From Chrysomallon squamiferum (taxonomy: Eukaryota; Mollusca; Gastropoda; Neomphalida; Peltospiridae): 32,500 nt of DNA. The stretch is taken from the NCBI GenBank assembly GCA_012295275.1, contig CM022679.1, forward strand, positions 7,904,669 to 7,937,168, read 5' to 3'. The translations under genes and the position numbers were made by a program. Under the pieces are notes generated by a model. The model had not been told where the DNA came from, ran no database searches, and was given only the letters and a program-made list of their open reading frames with translations. How positions within the stretch are numbered: the stretch's first letter is position 1; each line of letters begins with the position of its first letter. Shown here in pieces: positions 1 to 13,228 of the stretch.

Positions 1-60
1 GCATTTGGATGGAATTTTAAAAAGTAATAGTAAAAATAAAGATTTTTTATCCCTGTGAAG

Positions 61-160
61 TTTTACAGACAAACACACACACATATATATAAAATTATAT
101 ACATAAATACACACAGAGAGACATACACACAGAGAGACATACACACAGACACATGTTCAT
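61..160. repeat. CA/TA/GACA-type microsatellite
   Basis: Mixed CA, TA and repeated 'agagagacatacacac' blocks. Confidence 0.8.
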
Positions 161-532
161 ACACAAAAACATTGTAGAAGCAATTTCAGTACAACCAGCT
201 GAAGATCACTGTCTGTATTGTTACATCACAGAACTGTTCTGGTTTACCAAGATACAGAGAATTATTCATTTCTTTAATTTATCTTCTTTTCAAACCATAC
301 AGCTAAATGATCAGTCTTAAGTTAGGTATTCCAGTATGCTCATGTATGTGTGTACCTGTATATTTGATGTATTTTTAGTATTTCAGTTTATGCATACCAT
401 ATTGGAAAATGCATTAATTTTTACTTTTCAATCTTCTAAATCGTTAAAAAAAGAAGTTTTTTTTTATTTTTTTTGAAAATTTCCCATTTTCCTTTATATA
501 TAAAATGAACCTGAAATAATAAATGAAAACTG

Positions 533-550
533 TATATATATATATACACA

Positions 551-590
<40 letters not shown>

Positions 591-640
591 CACAGACACA
601 GACACACACACTCACACTCACAGACACAAACACACACACT
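533..640. repeat. (TA)n(CA)n microsatellite
   Basis: TA run followed by a long CA run interrupted by two copies of a 'cactcacactcacagacaca' block. Confidence 0.9.
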
Positions 641-975
641 TATAAAACTTCTTTATTTGTGATAAAACTTTAAACTTGTTTCTCAAGTAACTGATTAGTC
701 ACTGTTTGTGTCTGTATAAAATATAAAAACTGTACCTGATACTGGAAAATAAATATTCATTAACTGACATGTCTGTAAATCACGTCACATTATTGGTTAT
801 TAAGTATGAAATGTTTTGCTATTTCGACTGTAACCGAATCACTTTCTGTCACTGTAAGGTAAGTCTGATAAATATCAAGTAACATCATTTGTGACTTGGT
901 TAATGAAGGGATTAATCCCATAAACAAAAACATGCATGTGGATACATGCACACAGACATATATATTGGCACAAAA

Positions 976-1014
<39 letters not shown>
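976..1014. repeat. (CA)n microsatellite
   Basis: Near-perfect CA run. Confidence 0.95.
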
Positions 1015-1016
<2 letters not shown>

Positions 1017-1561
1017 ACTTGCATACTGGCACATACCCATAAACAAATACATGTGGGCACACAAACACATTCACAATACAAACTCACTCTCTGCTACAAA
1101 TAATAATACAAATAATATTAAATGATAACTCCAGTAAATTATGCCTGACATCCAATTTGCCATACACAAGATTCAATTTCAGAAAACGCGACAAAGTGAC
1201 TCCAACAACAAACATGAAAAAAAAAAAAACACAAAAACACATCAGCTCAAACAAACACTTTTATACAGTGTGTACTCTGGGTTTAAAAAAAACACAAAAA
1301 AACACACCCTGCAACAACAACGAAATGAAATTGCTCAGCAGAAGGAAAAATGAATACAATGACTTGGCTGTTTCTGAAAGAGATATTAATTAAGATGTTT
1401 GCTAACATATTATTGTGGAAACAGAATAACTGCAAACTCTGGAGCCAACACTGACAAGTTTTAAATTAAACTTTATTCGAAACGAACGCAAGGAATTCAT
1501 TCAACTTCCATGTGATTTGTTAGTTTCTCTTATTGGCAGTAAATGTTTGTTTTGGAAAAAC

Positions 1562-1660
1562 TGGGGCTGTAGCTGAGTGGTGGAGCATTAAGATGTCACA
1601 GGATCAATTCTCCTTGGTTCTTCTTCCTTTGATTGATTTCATATTCTAGCCACTTTATCA
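1562..1660 (+). mobile_element. tRNA-derived SINE relic
   Basis: GGGGCTGTAGCTGAGTGGTG resembles a tRNA 5' half with a pol III A box. GGATCAATTCTCC about 33 nt on resembles a B box. The anticodon region is not tRNA-like and no cloverleaf forms. The 3' limit is not defined. Confidence 0.45.
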
Positions 1661-1694
1661 AATGTGATAGCATGCATTGTGGAAAAAAGCATCC

Positions 1695-2060
1695 AGAAAT
1701 ATATTTTTTAATGAATAAGGTAAGTATAGTTCCAAAAGTAAGATATCTTTGTGATGAATAAGATAAGTATGTTCCTATATAAAAATTTTTTTTTTTTTTT
1801 TTAAATGAATGATGTAAAAATACCTTCTTCTAAAAAATATATTTATGATAAATAAAGCATATTCATATTTAAAAAAAAATCTTTGTGATGAACAAGTTAA
1901 ACATATTCCAAACTAAAAGATACTTGTGATGAACAGGGCAAACACTACTTTCCTATGTGTAAGAGAGATTTCTCTGATGAACAAAAGGTAAAGTAGCTTC
2001 ACATGTGAAAGAGAAAGAGAAGAGACTTTTTCTGGTGAACAAGATAAAGTAGAATTCCTT
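1695..2060 (+). repeat. Degenerate minisatellite, unit about 40-58 bp, about 8 copies
   Basis: The phrase 'ttgtgatgaacaagataaa' followed by 'tattcc' recurs with drift roughly every 40-58 bp, each copy ending in TTTGTG or TCTGATG. Confidence 0.75.
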
Positions 2061-2579
2061 CGGCACTTTACACACGCAGAAACCACAAACTGACTGACTT
2101 AAAATGTTTGAGCATTCTTCTGGCACATCAAAAACATCCCTCCAATCTATAATAGAAATTTCATCTTGTTTTTTTTCTCTATCTCTAGTTCTATTGGGAG
2201 GTAGTCTATAAATCACTCAACACGCATAGACTATTGTAAACAATGCTGTATAAACAGTGTTGCCTCCGCATGTTCAAACAGCAATAAAACTGCAGTAAAA
2301 AAAAAGCACATCACCCCCCTCCCCAACCCCCTCCCTCCAAAGGGCAAAAAGAAAACTGTCAAGTCTCAGTCTATGCGGCTCCACGAGAAAATGGTGAATG
2401 GTCTGGTCTCATCAGTGAGAAACACAAATGTTTGTATTTCTTTGAACTCTTTAACAAGTTAACATTGCATTGTCAAAAGTTTTATGTGGTATTTATTTTT
2501 TTGTTTGTTTGTTTGTTTGTTGTTTGTTGTTTTTTTTTTTTTTTTTTTTTTTTTATTTTGTATAATTTATTTATTTGTT

Positions 2580-2830
2580 TGTCTTTGGTTTTGTTTATTC
2601 TGGTTAAGTTCAGTTCAGGTCAGTTTGGTTTTGGTTTTGGTTGTGTGTTTTTTTTTAAATAATTTTAGTTATAGTTTTAGTTTTAGCTGAGTTTAAATTT
2701 AGTTTAAATTTGATAGATACTGTTTATAGTTTTTAATTTAGTTTAAGTTCAAGTTCAAGTTTAAGTTTAAGGTTAAGCTTTCAGTATTAAGCTTTAAATA
2801 TTAAGCTTTAAACTTTAGTTTAGTTTAGCA
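2580..2830 (+). repeat. Degenerate hexamer tract (AGTTTA/AGTTCA)
   Basis: About 250 bp made of drifting GTTTTG, AGTTTA, AGTTCA and AGCTTTAAA hexamers. Confidence 0.7.
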
Positions 2831-3384
2831 CAATACAGCCAAGCCTAACCTACCTACATCTCTACATATCAATCAATCTATTTATTTATTTATTTATTTT
2901 GTTCCGGTATTAAATAAACACTTTTATTTTTTTTTTTTTTTTAAATATCTTGACAAAAGTTTGTGACTGTCTTGCACATCTTCGTGTTTCCAAGTTGAAG
3001 TTTTTATTGTCTTTTAAAACTGACATGATCTACCTTGCTACTACAGTCACTGCCATTTTCTGTCTTCTTTGAGGTTTTTATAACATTCTGAAATATTAAT
3101 TCAGTCTTGCTGTGTGACAGGAATGTTCTCAGTTAGGTGTGGTCTCACTGTGTGTGGCTGTGTGTGTGCGTGTGCGTGCGTGTGTGTGTGTGTGCATGTG
3201 TGTGTAATGCGTGTGTGTGTGTGTTATGCAAATAATATCCATACAGAAGCCAGTAATATTACAAATTAGATTTTTTTTCAGAAACCAGTGAATATAACAT
3301 CACAGCATGAAAAAAAAAAAAAATAGAATGAATTTCTGTTACAGACTGGAGGAATGTTTTTAATGCTTATATATTATTAATAAA

Positions 3385-3478
3385 GATATATATATATATA
3401 TATATATAATAATGTATAAATAATATATATATATATATATATAAAATAATGTATAAGCATATATATATATATATATAT

Positions 3479-3518
<40 letters not shown>
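3385..3518. repeat. Three (TA)n blocks in a repeated frame, then (CA)n
   Basis: Three TA runs separated by 'ataatgtataa'-like spacers, then a CA run. Confidence 0.85.
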
Positions 3519-3520
<2 letters not shown>

Positions 3521-4849
3521 ACAGACATATTATAAATAATATAAAAAAATGTATTATTTTTATTTTTATTTATTTATTATTTTTGTAATGATACCAGCTG
3601 GTCAGAATTTGTAATGGCTACTTGCACTCAAACACGCAGACACACACAGCACGACTTTCTTTGAGAAATCCACAACCACAAAACCCTGGTATGATAAAAC
3701 AACAGATATCCTCAGATAAATCAAATCAGTGAAAATAAAACACGAGGCCACAGGTTGGCAAACCTGGCTCAGAATTCCAAACATCTCTTTCCAGGGCAGG
3801 GTTAATAAGATCACAAACATAAAGTTCAAACTCAGACCGAAATCAGATTATTACCAAAAAAAAAAAAAAAAAAAAAAATTTTTTAGAAGACAGAGAAATA
3901 CCATTATGAAAATATTCCAAATCTGACAGACATTCTATGGTAATAATAAATTGGCCATTTTCAAAAAAAAAAAAAAAAAAAAAAAAATTGAAATTTCTTC
4001 TGCCAGTTACTTTGAAAATAAATTTAAAAATGGCTGCTGGGTTGTGTTATGAGGTGCTAAAGATGTCAGAACAGGCAATGGAAAGGGTGAGAGGATTTTT
4101 TTACAACAAAGTGACAGGGAGACAGATGTGACAAGTTAACTGGTGGGGGAGGGGAGTGGGGCATTTGCTCCTGTCTCAGTGACCAGAATTATTGGCCGTT
4201 TTAAAGTGTTGTGTGTACAATTACAACTTCTGAACTGTTTTATTCATCTTTAACTCTCAGTTTTTGTTTTGACATGGCCTGAAAAATGTAATTTTGGGAA
4301 AATAATTTTTTGCCCTTTTTTTTCTTCTTTTAAAAAAAAAAAAAATAACATTAATATTGATAAAAATATATGCAGTTAAAGATAACATTACAAAAAAAAA
4401 ATGTTTTATTTGGTGCCAAAATAAATATAAAAAATAAACCACTTATTAGTTAATTTAAAAAGAACAAATTAGTAAAGCTACCTGTTGCTTTAAGTTATTT
4501 AATAACTGGGAAAAAAGAAAACTGAAGACTTATTTATCTCTCACCAACCAGACTTTAAAATATTTTGATAAATATTTCAAAAATATAAATAAAAATAAAT
4601 AATGGAAGTAAAAAGTACATTCCAAACCCTTTTTCATGGAGCACTGTTTGGAATTTGAAATAGACCAATGCAGAGTTGCTCCTATGACCAGTCATACCTC
4701 TCAAGGACACTACAGCTGTATAATAATAATGATGATAACAAAGACCATAAAGAATTTTACAAAAATTTAAAAAAAAAAAAACAAGATAAAAAAAGAAAGA
4801 AAACAACCCTGAAAAAATAATAATAAAAAAACACAATCAGAAAACCCAT

Positions 4850-5560
4850 TATAATAATAACAATAAATAACACAGACAAATAACAATAAAACATATTTAG
4901 AAGTATTAGATCTTACTGTATTTAAAGTCCACTTAATCATTATGTAATCCAGAAGTGAAATTTTTTTTGTTTTTTTCTTTTTGAAAACACAAAAATAACT
5001 GTTACATGAGAGAGTAATAATAATAAAAATGTTTTAGAAGGATGACAGTTTATAAATACTAAAACTGACTGAATGAGAATGTAGGATCCAAGACACAAAC
5101 ACAAAAAAATGTAACATTAGAGAATATACATCTTTGTTTTAACAGGAAAAATCATTACTTTTAAAAAATTGTATATATAAAATAAATAAAATGAGAGATC
5201 ATGTAATAATAAAAATATGTTTAAAATGCATGTCTGCATTGTATTAAAAGTCTATTTATTTACTTAATAAATATATATATATATTTTTTTAAATATAAAA
5301 ATAAAATATTACTTACAAAAAAGGGTATATATATATAAAATGTATAATATAAGAGAATACGTAACAATATAAATATTTATGGATAAATAATTATACTCAA
5401 AAATTTCTTTTTTTTTAACTTAATTTTTTGGTTTCAGAAACTGTAACTTGTACAAAACAGTATATATGAAATATAAAGCATGAGATTATATTTAATAATA
5501 AAAGCGTGTTTTGAAAAGAGGTGTACTAAAATCTACTTAACGACTGTACTGTCTGTGTAA
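4850..5560 (+). repeat. Degenerate tandem repeat, unit roughly 150 bp, 4-5 copies
   Basis: The motif 'gagagatcatgtaataataa', then 'aaatatgttt', recurs as drifted copies near 5000, 5200, 5350 and 5480. Each is preceded by a 'tta(c/t)' plus TATATA block. Confidence 0.6.
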
Positions 5561-6469
5561 AAGACATAAAGAGAGCTGCAATACAGGTTTGTTCAGACTT
5601 TGCAAAACAAAATTTAGCTATAAGAAAACATGTCAGTTGTCACACCAATACATTACAACCATTTGTTATGTCTTATTTTAAAGACAGGCTGCTTTTTAAA
5701 ATATTATAAAAGATTAATTTCAACATTTAAATTTTTATTTTACTGCAGACTTCTAAAAAATGAATTAAATTATTCACTGTAATGATATTATTTTTTTTAT
5801 TATTATCTGTTCTTTGTTGAGTTATTTCTCATTCCGATTAGTACCACTATGGCAGATGTCGGAAAATAACAGTTTGTGCTCTGCTGTAAATGGGAAGGTG
5901 TTTATAAAACATCTTTTGTTGCTGATGTGCAAGAGCTGTCCATTTTCTCTCTTACAAACGCCATTAAACAAAGAACATGCTGTTGACACCAGACAACTGT
6001 TAACATTAAAATGTGTTGAAGACTCATTTAAACACGCACAAACACTCATTAATCATTTACCGATTCACAACAAAAATGATAATTAACTATAACACAATCA
6101 TCTCTTCCCAACACATATCATCAGTATCATCTCCCCATTGCACACCCTGAACAGTGTGGGAGATAGCTCATTATGTCGGCCTAATGGAAAATGACTTAGT
6201 GGTAAACCTTCCATCAATACTGACACAAATCTTTAACAGACTACATATTTGTAGCCAGGCTCAATTACAAGAAGATGCCACACATAAAGTAATCAGTATC
6301 TGTAACAATGAGAATGTCATAGAGCACACAGAACAACAATACCAAGTTAACACTGTGAATCAGCGGTGTCCTAGAAGTAACAGAGATTAAGATAATAACA
6401 GTTTTTCACACTCAGCCCTGCAGGCAAACACAACATTTTGTGTGGTTTTTTTTTGAAATATTATAAACT

Positions 6470-6486
6470 GTTAATGTGGAGTGTTT

Positions 6487-6517
<31 letters not shown>

Positions 6518-6829
6518 ACTGACTGAGTGGTCTGTGATAATTGTAAAATTAAAACTAGTTTCATTCAAGCATAATGTTGCCACCAAATATATTACCTTTT
6601 ACTTCATGTTTTTTTACAAAAATATAGTTTGTTTTCTTTGTTAATGTGGAATATTATTATTATAATTATTATTTTTTTTTTTTAATATTATATAAATTGA
6701 CTGACTGGTGTGTGACAATTATAAAATTCAAAATAATTTCATTCAAGCATAATGTCACAAAATGTATTACCTTTTTCTTCATATTTTTATTTTGTTTTCT
6801 TTGTTATTGTGGAGTATTTATTTATCTAT

Positions 6830-6864
<35 letters not shown>

Positions 6865-7040
6865 TCTGTTTATCTATTTATCTATTTATTTATTTATTTA
6901 TTTATTAATCCATTTTTTTAATAACACTGACACATCTACGATAATAATAAAATTCAAATAATCTTCATTCAAGCATAATGTTGCCAAATTTATTACCATT
7001 TTCTTTTTATTTTACAAATATTTGTCCTCTTTCCTTTGTT
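6470..7040 (+). repeat. Tandem repeat of 165-235 bp, three copies, each with a different microsatellite
   Basis: Copies start near 6470, 6640 and 6803 with 'gttaatgtgga' (or 'gttattgtgga'). Each continues into a simple repeat, then 'tgac(t/a)', 'aaaattcaaa' and 'tcattcaagcataatg', and ends in 'ttttctttg'. The simple repeat is (TA)n, then (TTA)n, then (TTTA)n. Confidence 0.88.
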
Positions 7041-7311
7041 AATTAAATGAAAAATTAAACCATTGCTGATTTTGTATTTTTTTAATCATTAAAACAACAG
7101 AAAAATTTGTGACATCTAAATTTATGCTTGGGCATAATTTAAACATTCATTCAAGCCATGAAAGCCTTCCATTCCATCGTACCAATAATCATTTTAAGGA
7201 TGGCAATCCTTCATTGGAAACCAAAAAAAAAATAAAAATAAAAAAATAAAAAAATGGCTGATAGGCAAAATTAATCACTTTAAAAGTGTTTCCATATTAA
7301 AGTTTCAGATA

Positions 7312-7560
7312 TATTATCACATTGTTGTCACTTCAATTAGTCTGAGTGGCAGTCCTCTGATAGACAGATGTTGTTGTATGGTTTTAGTCTATTTCCCTTA
7401 TTAAACCTACAGGACAGTCTTTCAGTCAGCTGTTATCACATTTTGTCAAGTTTACTTCTTCAGAGTAGCAGTCCTCCTACAGATAAATGCTCAGACCAGC
7501 AACAAATTTATCTCTTTATCCCATTTCCTTATTAGCTGTTGTGGAACTGTTTACCGGATT
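7312..7560 (+). repeat. Two degenerate copies of a ~118 bp unit
   Basis: 'tatcacatt', 'gagt(g/a)gcagtcctc' and 'cccttatta'/'ccttatta' recur in the same order. A weaker third copy may lie near 7830-7950. Confidence 0.55.
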
Positions 7561-7605
7561 TTGGTTATCTTATCTATTCTGTGAAGCAAATCTTGTGAGA
7601 ATGGC

Positions 7606-7735
7606 CAAAAAAAAAAAATAAAATAAAAATAAAATAATAATAATAAATAAATAAATAAAAATTAAGTTTTTTTTTTTTTTATCAATAAAATAAAAAAAAA
7701 AAAATAAAAAATAACAAAAAGCACACACACGCACG

Positions 7736-7766
<31 letters not shown>

Positions 7767-7768
7767 TC
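7606..7768. repeat. A-rich tract and (CA)n/(CACG) microsatellite
   Basis: AAAT/AAT-rich DNA followed by a CA run with CACG interruptions. Confidence 0.85.
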
Positions 7769-8736
7769 CTGCTTTCCATAAAATATCTTCATCTACATCC
7801 AAATTAATGTTATTTTAGAAGAGTTTGTCTTCCATTCATCATATTATATTTGTGAGAATATCAGTCATTCTACACAGACAAAATAAGGTCGTTGCTAACC
7901 TGTTTCCATGTGAACATTATTATAAACCATTTTATCTTCTATCTACATTATCAGATTTGTTCCAGCAACAAAACTTCTTTTACTACTGTTAACATATTAA
8001 AATGTTCTTTACAGAACTGTTTTGTATTTCAATTGTGGTAATAATAAAAAATTGATGTCCAAAATACTGCTGAAATTTCTTTTGTGAATAATTGGCCTCA
8101 TCAAAAAAAAAAAAAAAAAAAAAAATAATAATAAATAAATAAATAAACATGCTTGATGTAGAAAAAGCAACATTCAAGAATAAAAAAAATACTGATAACA
8201 GTGACAGTATGTGTCAGTTTTTGTCCCCTGGTTCACAGCATATAAACAATAAGGGTACAACTTCCTGTCACTTCCAGAATATCTTGCCAAATACATTTAC
8301 TTAATTTTACACTGGAATATTGGAGAAAAAAAGGAAAAAAGAAAACAAACTGGACGTAATATGGAATTATTCAGAAGAACTATGCAGTGGACTGAATACA
8401 TTTTTAATTTTTTTTCTTTTTCAAAAACAAAAATAAGACAATAATAAAGATAATAATACTAATACTAATAATAATAATAATAATAATAATAATAGTTTTA
8501 AAACATTTGTTCACCAATATAACCAGAACAGAACCAGATGATTTGAAAACTGAAGACAGAATGAACATCATTTTTAAAGAACTGAATGATTTTCAATCAT
8601 TTATCCTTCCCCCCCAAAAAAAACACCTGATCATTAATGAATAGTTAAATGATTTAAAATAATTAAAGAACTGAGAAAAGGAACTGTTATCACCAATCAT
8701 GAAATCCTGGCAGACACATAACACAATGTATACTAT

Positions 8737-8812
8737 CTACCTAACAACAAGCTTTAAATTAGCACTTGCACTTTCAAGTTGCAAAACCGTGTTCATTCTT
8801 GTGTGAAGAAAT
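8737..8812 (-). CDS. Tentative last exon 25 with stop codon
   Basis: The acceptor TTCATCAG joins in the required phase and gives RFLHTRMNTVLQLESASANL, then KLVVR and a TAG stop. The peptide is plausible, but 24 open codons can occur by chance and no clear polyadenylation signal follows closely. The alternative is that the gene ends inside exon 24. Confidence 0.42.
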
Positions 8813-9827
8813 CTGATGAACAACATCACTTAAAACACACACACATGAAAGTTGATGAAGTACAATAGATGTCAAGATTTTTAAAAACTCAAAAAAAAAA
8901 ACACAAGATGATTGGTGTGACAAGTCAACTAGAAAGTGTTTCTGCTATCACAGACCCATAAACCAAAGGAAAAAATAATTTGCACTAGAAAATATTCACA
9001 TTATCAGCCTCCGTAAATTAGGTGAGAAAATAACTTACACTTAAAAAAAAAAAATTCCAGATATTCTTGGTTCATAAACTATCTTGCAAGTGTAGCCACC
9101 TGTATTTGACAAACATTTCTCGATCCCTGCATTCGTAAATCGAAACAAAAAAGCTACCTGCTTGGCAAAAGTGTCTTGTTTTCATCATGTAGTCGGAACA
9201 GAAGATGCCAAGTGAACCCTTTATCTGTACTTCTGTAACCTGAGTTATTTTCTTTTTCACCCTGCTCCATTAGCCAAAACATTTGAGTGATTACTGTCAT
9301 GTCTGTTCACTATTCTAAACATTCAGCATCAAAAGAAAGCAATCAACAGACCTCGTTACTTAATCAGTGCATCATTCTGTTGTCATTAGAACTTTACTAA
9401 GAAGGTCAGAAGGGTATATCAGAAAGTCTCTCGGAAAGACTTTTTGCTGGATTTATATATTTTAAGGAACATGTTATGTTTATATGTTTCACCAGATCAA
9501 GGGGTTAAAGACACACACTGAATAGTTTTCTAAATTTCAAGATGTTATGGATGTTTGTTTGTATTCCTTGATGTTTCGTGGTAAATCAAAGAAAGAGAAA
9601 GATTTCTCATTTATAATACCATAGTTATCTTTTTTTTTTTTTTTATGATGGAAAATATTTGTTTTGGAATAAATGTTTTTAATCTATCTATTTGTTTTTA
9701 TAATTAATATTTTTCTTGAACAGTTTGTAGAAGGAAGATGGTTAGTATATTCATAATTCAAGGAAGTTCCTAAATGTTAATCATGCCTTAAAATAACGTA
9801 TTTTAAATATAAAATTTTTAAATTATT

Positions 9828-9901
<74 letters not shown>

Positions 9902-12900
9902 TGGAATCACTTAATTTCTTATACCTTGTATTTATTTATTTATTTATGGAATAACTTAATTTCTCATATCTTTTTAAAGTGATTGTTTAAACTTTCTATA
10001 GATTATTCAAGTGTATGTTTATGCTGGCTTTTCAAGAACTGATAAAAACTACTTTGGAATAGTTTTGTGAAAATGTTCAAATCTTATCATGCCAGTTTTT
10101 CTTTAAAAAGGTGATATAACTGTTTTTAATCTATTTAATTATGAAAAATCTTGTCTTCTTTATTATTTATAAATATATGAAAAATCTTGTCTTCTAATTA
10201 TTTATAAATATATGAAATAATATACAAAATTTGTTCACTAGATTTGGGTTTATTCATTATATCAATTAGAATACGAAAACAGGTATAAGACACTCCAATC
10301 CAATGTGAAATGTAATAGTTTTAATTTGTTTCACCAGTCATTTCTATTTGAACAAAAAATAAATATCCACAGTAGGTACACACATTTTCATCATTGTAAC
10401 TATCATTACACTGTAACATATCATTACCTTAATAAGACAAGGTGATAAGTAATAACCATGTCAACATTTACTTTGTTTCATTAAATTTTTTTAATGGCAC
10501 CGTTTTATTCCTCATGTATCTTAAGGTATTATTTTGCTAAAACACCACTGTTTTCACAGATATTTTTTTCTTTTAAAACACTAGAAAATCACTGTTTTCA
10601 CAGCAGTCATTTTTTTGGAAACCTTTTTAAAAATCAATTTGTCAAATGAAATTGCAAAAAACAAAGAAATTAATTTTGTCAAATGAAATTAAAAAGCACA
10701 TAATATGAAGGACCACCATACCATGCAAATCCACCCTGAAACAAAACAAATGTGAATTCAGATCTCTTCAGTCTTCTGTCAAAGCAATATCAAAACACCT
10801 GATTCAATGTTTTTGTAATATTTTAAAATATTTGGTTGGAACTAAAATTCATAGCATTTTTAAAGTGAAATTCATGGACAATATTTAGAAATTTGTACAC
10901 AGATGTATTCAACCACATACATGAACCATTTTGTTCATCTTTCAGAATAATTATACATACGTCATGGATTTCATTATGTGCTCAAGTGTCACATATTGAC
11001 AAATGCTACAAACTTTGGTTCCAACTCAACAGTAAAACAGACTTACCTGAATTCTTCTTTGGGCTGCTCTATGACTCTGAGAACCGAGTGTTTCCAGGCA
11101 TCCAGCTCATCCAACTCAATACTTGCTTCCAGCGCTGCTAACGTCTGCTCAGGTCGAATCTAGATTTTAATTTAATGAACAGCAGTTTAAATAATATTTT
11201 CTTTACCTTTTTTCTTTAAACTATTGATCTTTTGATCTCTTTTTTAATTTAATGAGCAGTAATTTAAATAATATTTTCATTAAAGTTACCTCTTTTTAGT
11301 GAATCTTGTTTATTATTTTTTGTTTAAACTATTGATCTTTTCATCTCTTTTTTAATTTAATGAGCAGTAATTTAAATAATATTTTCATTAAAGATACCTC
11401 TTTTTAGTGAATCTTGTTTATTATTTTTTGTTTAAACTATTGATCTTTTAATCTCTTTGAAATTGACCTTTTTTAATGAATGTTATTTATTATTTTTCAT
11501 TTAAACTACTGATATTTTAATTAATGTTAAAATTTAATGCTGAAAATAATAAAAATTAATGAACATAAAGTTGATTCCTTGAATGTATTTCATTCTTCAA
11601 ACAAATAAATTCAATATTTTGATAATATTATCATTATTTAATCACTTTGACCTTTCTGGATTTAAAAATTAAGTTTTTTATTCTCTAAGGATAAACAGAA
11701 GAAAAATATTCAAAATGTCTTGCCATGATATTTTTCATTTTATAATTCTGCAAACAAAATTTTGTATAAATAATGTTAGCAGTTCAGAATAGTAAATATT
11801 TTAATGGTAAAATTGCCATGGAAAACTTTTTTTTTTTAATTTAATTTTTTTTATTAGTTTTGGGGGTTTTTTTTAAAGGAAAAAGGAAAACATGATCAAT
11901 AGAGATAATTTTAATGGTAAAATTGGCATGGAAAACCTTTTTATTTTCATTTTATTTTATTTTATTTTTTTTAAAGGAAAAATGAAAACATGATGAACAA
12001 CTCTAATGGATATTTTAAAGGTAAAATTGCCACAGAAAATATATATATATTTTTTTTTTTTTTAAAGGAAAAATGAAAACATGACTAACCTGGTAAAAGT
12101 AGTTGGAGGCCAGCCCAGGACCAGCTATCCTTCTGGCCACAAACCCATCACTTGCAGGGATTCGACCTCGACTTTTGATGATGGCGTGGAACATGAAGCT
12201 GTCCCACAAACCACGCCCCGCCCTCCGCAGTACACCAACTGTCACAGAAACACAACAGCAGGTTACACATCATTTTCAAATAAAAACAAATAAAATAAAA
12301 CCCTTTTTTAATATAAAAAATATCACTGTATTGATAGTTCATAGATTAAAAGTTTGGAATCAAAGAATCATTATATAAATAAATAATTAAATTTGAGAAA
12401 TAAAATAGGTTAAAATTTATGTATTGTTATATTTATATATTATTGTATTATTTCATCATTAAGTGTTGGAATTTTGTCAGCAGCATCTGACATTTGTGAG
12501 ATTGTGATTGGACTTTGTCCTCCTCTGCCTTTGTCTGTGTGCAGTGTCTAATCAGATGTACATAAGACAAAGAATATTCATTCCTAAATACATATATATA
12601 TATATATATATACACATACATACATACACACATATATTTTATAAATTATTTTTTGCATGTGTGTGTTTGTCTATGTGTGTGTGTGTGTGTGATCATGTGT
12701 ATGCATTTACTTATGTGTTGTACACCTGTATCTCTGTGTGTTTTGTCTGCATGCAGGTATTTTGAATGTAAGTGTGAAAGCTGTGACTCACAAAGCATGA
12801 TGAACATTGAGGCTACAGGACAACACAGAGCTCCAAACAGAAAGGCTGCAACAGGCTGAAAACATCCCTGAATGGAGATGTGCCAGACCACTGCTTCCAG

Positions 12901-13186
12901 CAGGATGGAAAACTTGTTTTCATTCTCATCTGTGATAATTACAACATATCTTTGAAAACAGTGCTAGATATTTTTAAAAAACAACAACAAAGAAACAACA
13001 CTACCCCTATAAAACCTAAAAAAACCAAAAAAAAACCAAGAATTGAAAAGGAAAGAAGAAAATGAATTTACTCTTCATGTTCAATGTTCCAACAAGAATG
13101 AAAACTTATCTTCATTCTCATCCATGAAAATTACAGCATAAACATCTCTGAAAATCATGCTAGAAATTCTGTACTCTTTATCAAAA

Positions 13187-13228
<42 letters not shown>

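Larger units (their letters stand above)
1..8736. other. Gene-free, repeat-rich DNA downstream of the multi-exon gene
   Basis: Besides the repeats listed separately, I see no exon I can support. Open stretches here are short, often A/T runs or CA arrays read as protein, and none joins in phase to exon 24 or 25. Part of it may be 3' UTR if transcription runs on. Confidence 0.6.

Noticed and set aside
180-290. Short minus-strand frame that looked like a possible terminal exon
   Set aside because: No acceptor with a pyrimidine tract and only about 30 codons open.
1953-2216. Minus-strand open frame with a plausible acceptor
   Set aside because: It overlaps a drifted minisatellite at one end, and its direct join to exon 24 meets a stop codon.
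5814-6390. Two neighbouring plus-strand open frames
   Set aside because: No recognisable motif, biased composition, and no splice or polyadenylation context.
8215-8285. Possible exon on the minus strand after exon 24
   Set aside because: The acceptor GGAAG lacks a pyrimidine tract and no good donor follows.
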